Shown: positions 62,530-64,000 of the stretch, piece by piece | Layout of the letters: each line of letters opens with the position of its first letter | Position numbering within the stretch: the stretch's first letter is position 1 | Assembly (NCBI GenBank): GCA_035578175.1 | Contig: JAQMRL010000006.1 | Location: 63,466,501-63,530,500 of the forward strand | Direction of reading: 5' to 3' | DNA: 64,000 bases | DNA from: Catonia carolina | Lineage: Eukaryota > Arthropoda > Insecta > Hemiptera > Achilidae | Translations under genes and position numbers: made by a program | The notes under the pieces: model-generated | What the model saw: the letters and a program-made list of their open reading frames with translations, nothing else | Databases searched by the model: none | Told to the model about the DNA's origin: nothing

Positions 62530-63143
62530 CAGTATTGTGCGAATTAATGTGAACAAACAGAAATAATTTGTAAATATGATTTATTTAGGACAAAGATACA
62601 TTTAGGTACACTTACATGAGATAATTTCCATTAACTAGTATTTAATGTGTCCCCCTTTTACTTTTATGACTTCCTGGAGTCTTCTTGACATGGAATCCAC
62701 AAGTTTTTTGCAATTGTTTGTGATGGCTTCATCTCTAAACCAAACCTGAATCACTGCTTCCACCAGTTTTGTTTTTGTCGTACAGTCCAATTTTTGTAGC
62801 CTAGCCTTACATATTGCCCACAAATTTTCTATAGGATTAAGATCAGGTGAATTCCCAGGCCAATCAAGAAGGGTAATATTATTATCTGGCACGGAGCCGA
62901 GTCTTGTTGAAAAATTGCGGTCCCTTCGGCCTGTACTTTATTAAGTTCTATAGCTAAGCGTTGCCCTAGCAATGCTTTGTATTTTTCACTATTCATCATA
63001 CCTTCAATTGGAATAAGTGTGCCAGTACCTGAGTATGAAAAACAGCCCCAGAACATTTTTTTGGGGGGATGTTTGACTGTTTGGTTAACCAACTTATGAA
63101 AACTGAAATTTTGTCTCTGTTCACATTAATTCGCACAATACTG
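62530..63143 (-). mobile_element. Tc1-type element with internal deletion
   Basis: Inverted ends CAGTATTGTGCGAATTAATG... match exactly over at least 25 bp at both sides, and TA flanks both (62528-62529, 63144-63145). Length 614 bp against roughly 1.6 kb for complete Tc1 elements: the DNA-binding part and first catalytic D are gone, leaving the terminal half of the transposase beside the right terminus. Confidence 0.93.
62635..63092 (-). pseudogene. Tc1 transposase, C-terminal half
   Basis: The first frame gives MFWGCFSYSGTGTLIPIEGM and ends with FQQDSAPC, containing the second catalytic D. A second frame continues as NNITLLDWPGNSPDLNPIEN, with the catalytic E, and LVDSMSRRLQEVIKVKGGHI to the stop. 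The two are out of phase: 71 nt separate the D and E codons where DD34E requires 102, so about 31 nt were lost. Otherwise the sequence is unusually clean, suggesting a young deletion derivative. It was mobilisable through its intact ends but encodes no active enzyme. Confidence 0.92.
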
Positions 63144-63229
63144 TAGAAAAGAAAGTTGGCAAATTCCAAGCAGTGTGCGGCAATATTAGCAGAACTTCTA
63201 GGCAGGAAAACAAGAAAAGAAACCCAGAT

Positions 63230-63325
63230 AAAGGGAAGAGGAAAGGAAGGAGGAGGAGGAGAAGAAGAAGAAGAAGAAAAATGAGGAGGAGGAGGAGGAG
63301 GAGAAAGTAGGAGGAGGAGGAGAAG
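63230..63325. repeat. (GGA)n/(GAA)n purine tract
   Basis: Mixed GGA and GAA repeats; comparable purine/pyrimidine tracts sit at 1.9-2.06 and 13.37-13.44 kb. Confidence 0.95.
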
Positions 63326-64000
63326 AAAGATAAATTTAAAGGAAAAACATCAAAAAATTTGAAACACCAACCAAAAATGGTTTAATATATTCAACAAAAA
63401 TCAAGATGAGAATTTCCCAAGCAAAATTATCATAAAATTAACTTACGTAAACAATTTAAAAAACACTTTCTGTAATTATCGTGGGCCAACAAACTAAACA
63501 TAAACCTTAATGGTTAAGGTATAGGTGTTTTATTTAAACTATATTTTAAAGTAATTTTATAAATTGTTTGCTTTATTTTTTTTGGTACGATAGAGGGCGG
63601 TAAATTTACTAGATAGTTATTCTATTGTCATGCTAAATAATAGGGGCATATACGTACACGTAAGTGTTTTACACCCATTCATTAAGTTGTTAGATCTTTA
63701 CTTGACAACCCGCACACGAGTCAATGAGGTAAAGAAAGATCATTGCACTTTTCTATGTACTGTAGTAATCGTTTCATGTTAAATTTCTGCAAATCACATT
63801 CTAACGTTATTTCTACTTGTTTCTAGCATTGTTTGTATTCTGCATATTATAGTGGTCAAAAAGTTCTCGGAATTCGTTAATACAAATTTTTTGAACGTAT
63901 GAATAATATTTTCACCTTATTTTCCTTCAAAATTTCCAAATTTCCTCCAAAATTTTCCCCCTGCATCTCCTACTTATTCCACCGTTTATACAATTGTTGG
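63326..64000. other. Unassigned stretch to the window end
   Basis: AT-rich; 63640-63760 is slightly CpG-richer. No supportable gene. Confidence 0.42.

Overview
This window looks like AT-rich, repeat-dominated chromosomal DNA from an animal, most likely an insect with a large genome. The evidence is many tRNA-derived SINEs, several lineages of 5'-truncated non-LTR retrotransposons (LINEs), Tc1/mariner, hAT, PIF/Harbinger, pogo-like and TTAA-target DNA elements, a solo LTR, and no bacterial-style gene packing. A hemipteran is my guess only. I found no confidently intact host gene, no functional tRNA or rRNA gene and no CRISPR array. The longest open frames are fragments of transposon proteins.

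Local labels used below. HEL-A is a ~1 kb non-autonomous element present in about 18 copies or pieces, with Helentron-like ends. SINE-A is tRNA-like, ~310-320 bp, with a large hairpin between its A and B boxes. SINE-B1/B2/B3 are shorter tRNA-headed SINEs. SINE-C is a ~390-400 bp retroposon with an (AAC)n tail and 10-13 bp target-site duplications (TSDs). LINE-J is Jockey-like; LINE-H and LINE-K are other reverse-transcriptase lineages. MITE-D is a ~725-745 bp element flanked by TTAA. E-twin is a Tc1/mariner-superfamily derivative present twice.

Layout. 0-10 kb holds SINE-C, HEL-A and SINE-A copies with nested SINE-B insertions, a solo LTR inside a HEL-A copy, and a weak candidate first exon near 6.7-7.1 kb. 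10-23 kb holds SINE-C pairs, two hAT MITEs in the same site of two SINE-C copies, a LINE-J reverse-transcriptase pseudogene, a tandem duplication and MITE-D inside SINE-A. 23-37 kb is dense in HEL-A and contains the first E-twin, LINE-J, piggyBac-like and TTAA elements and a triple nest at 33-34 kb. 37-47 kb holds LINE-H and LINE-K ends, a PIF/Harbinger relic, a pogo-like MITE and a GC-richer patch resembling a decayed histone H3 gene with its 3' stem-loop. 47-64 kb holds an inverted HEL-A pair, LINE-H, MITE-D, a rearranged mariner, the second E-twin, a possible hammerhead-like hairpin, LINE-H again and a deleted Tc1 element.

Nothing here works together as a pathway; the order in the window is the order of nested insertion. 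Many junctions are datable because the TSDs are still readable. The most noteworthy items are the HEL-A architecture, the SINE-A hairpin and its TTAA target, the shared hAT insertion site in SINE-C, the two near-identical defective E-twin copies, and the possible histone H3 relic. All family assignments are by eye from motifs and repeat comparison within this window; no database search was run.
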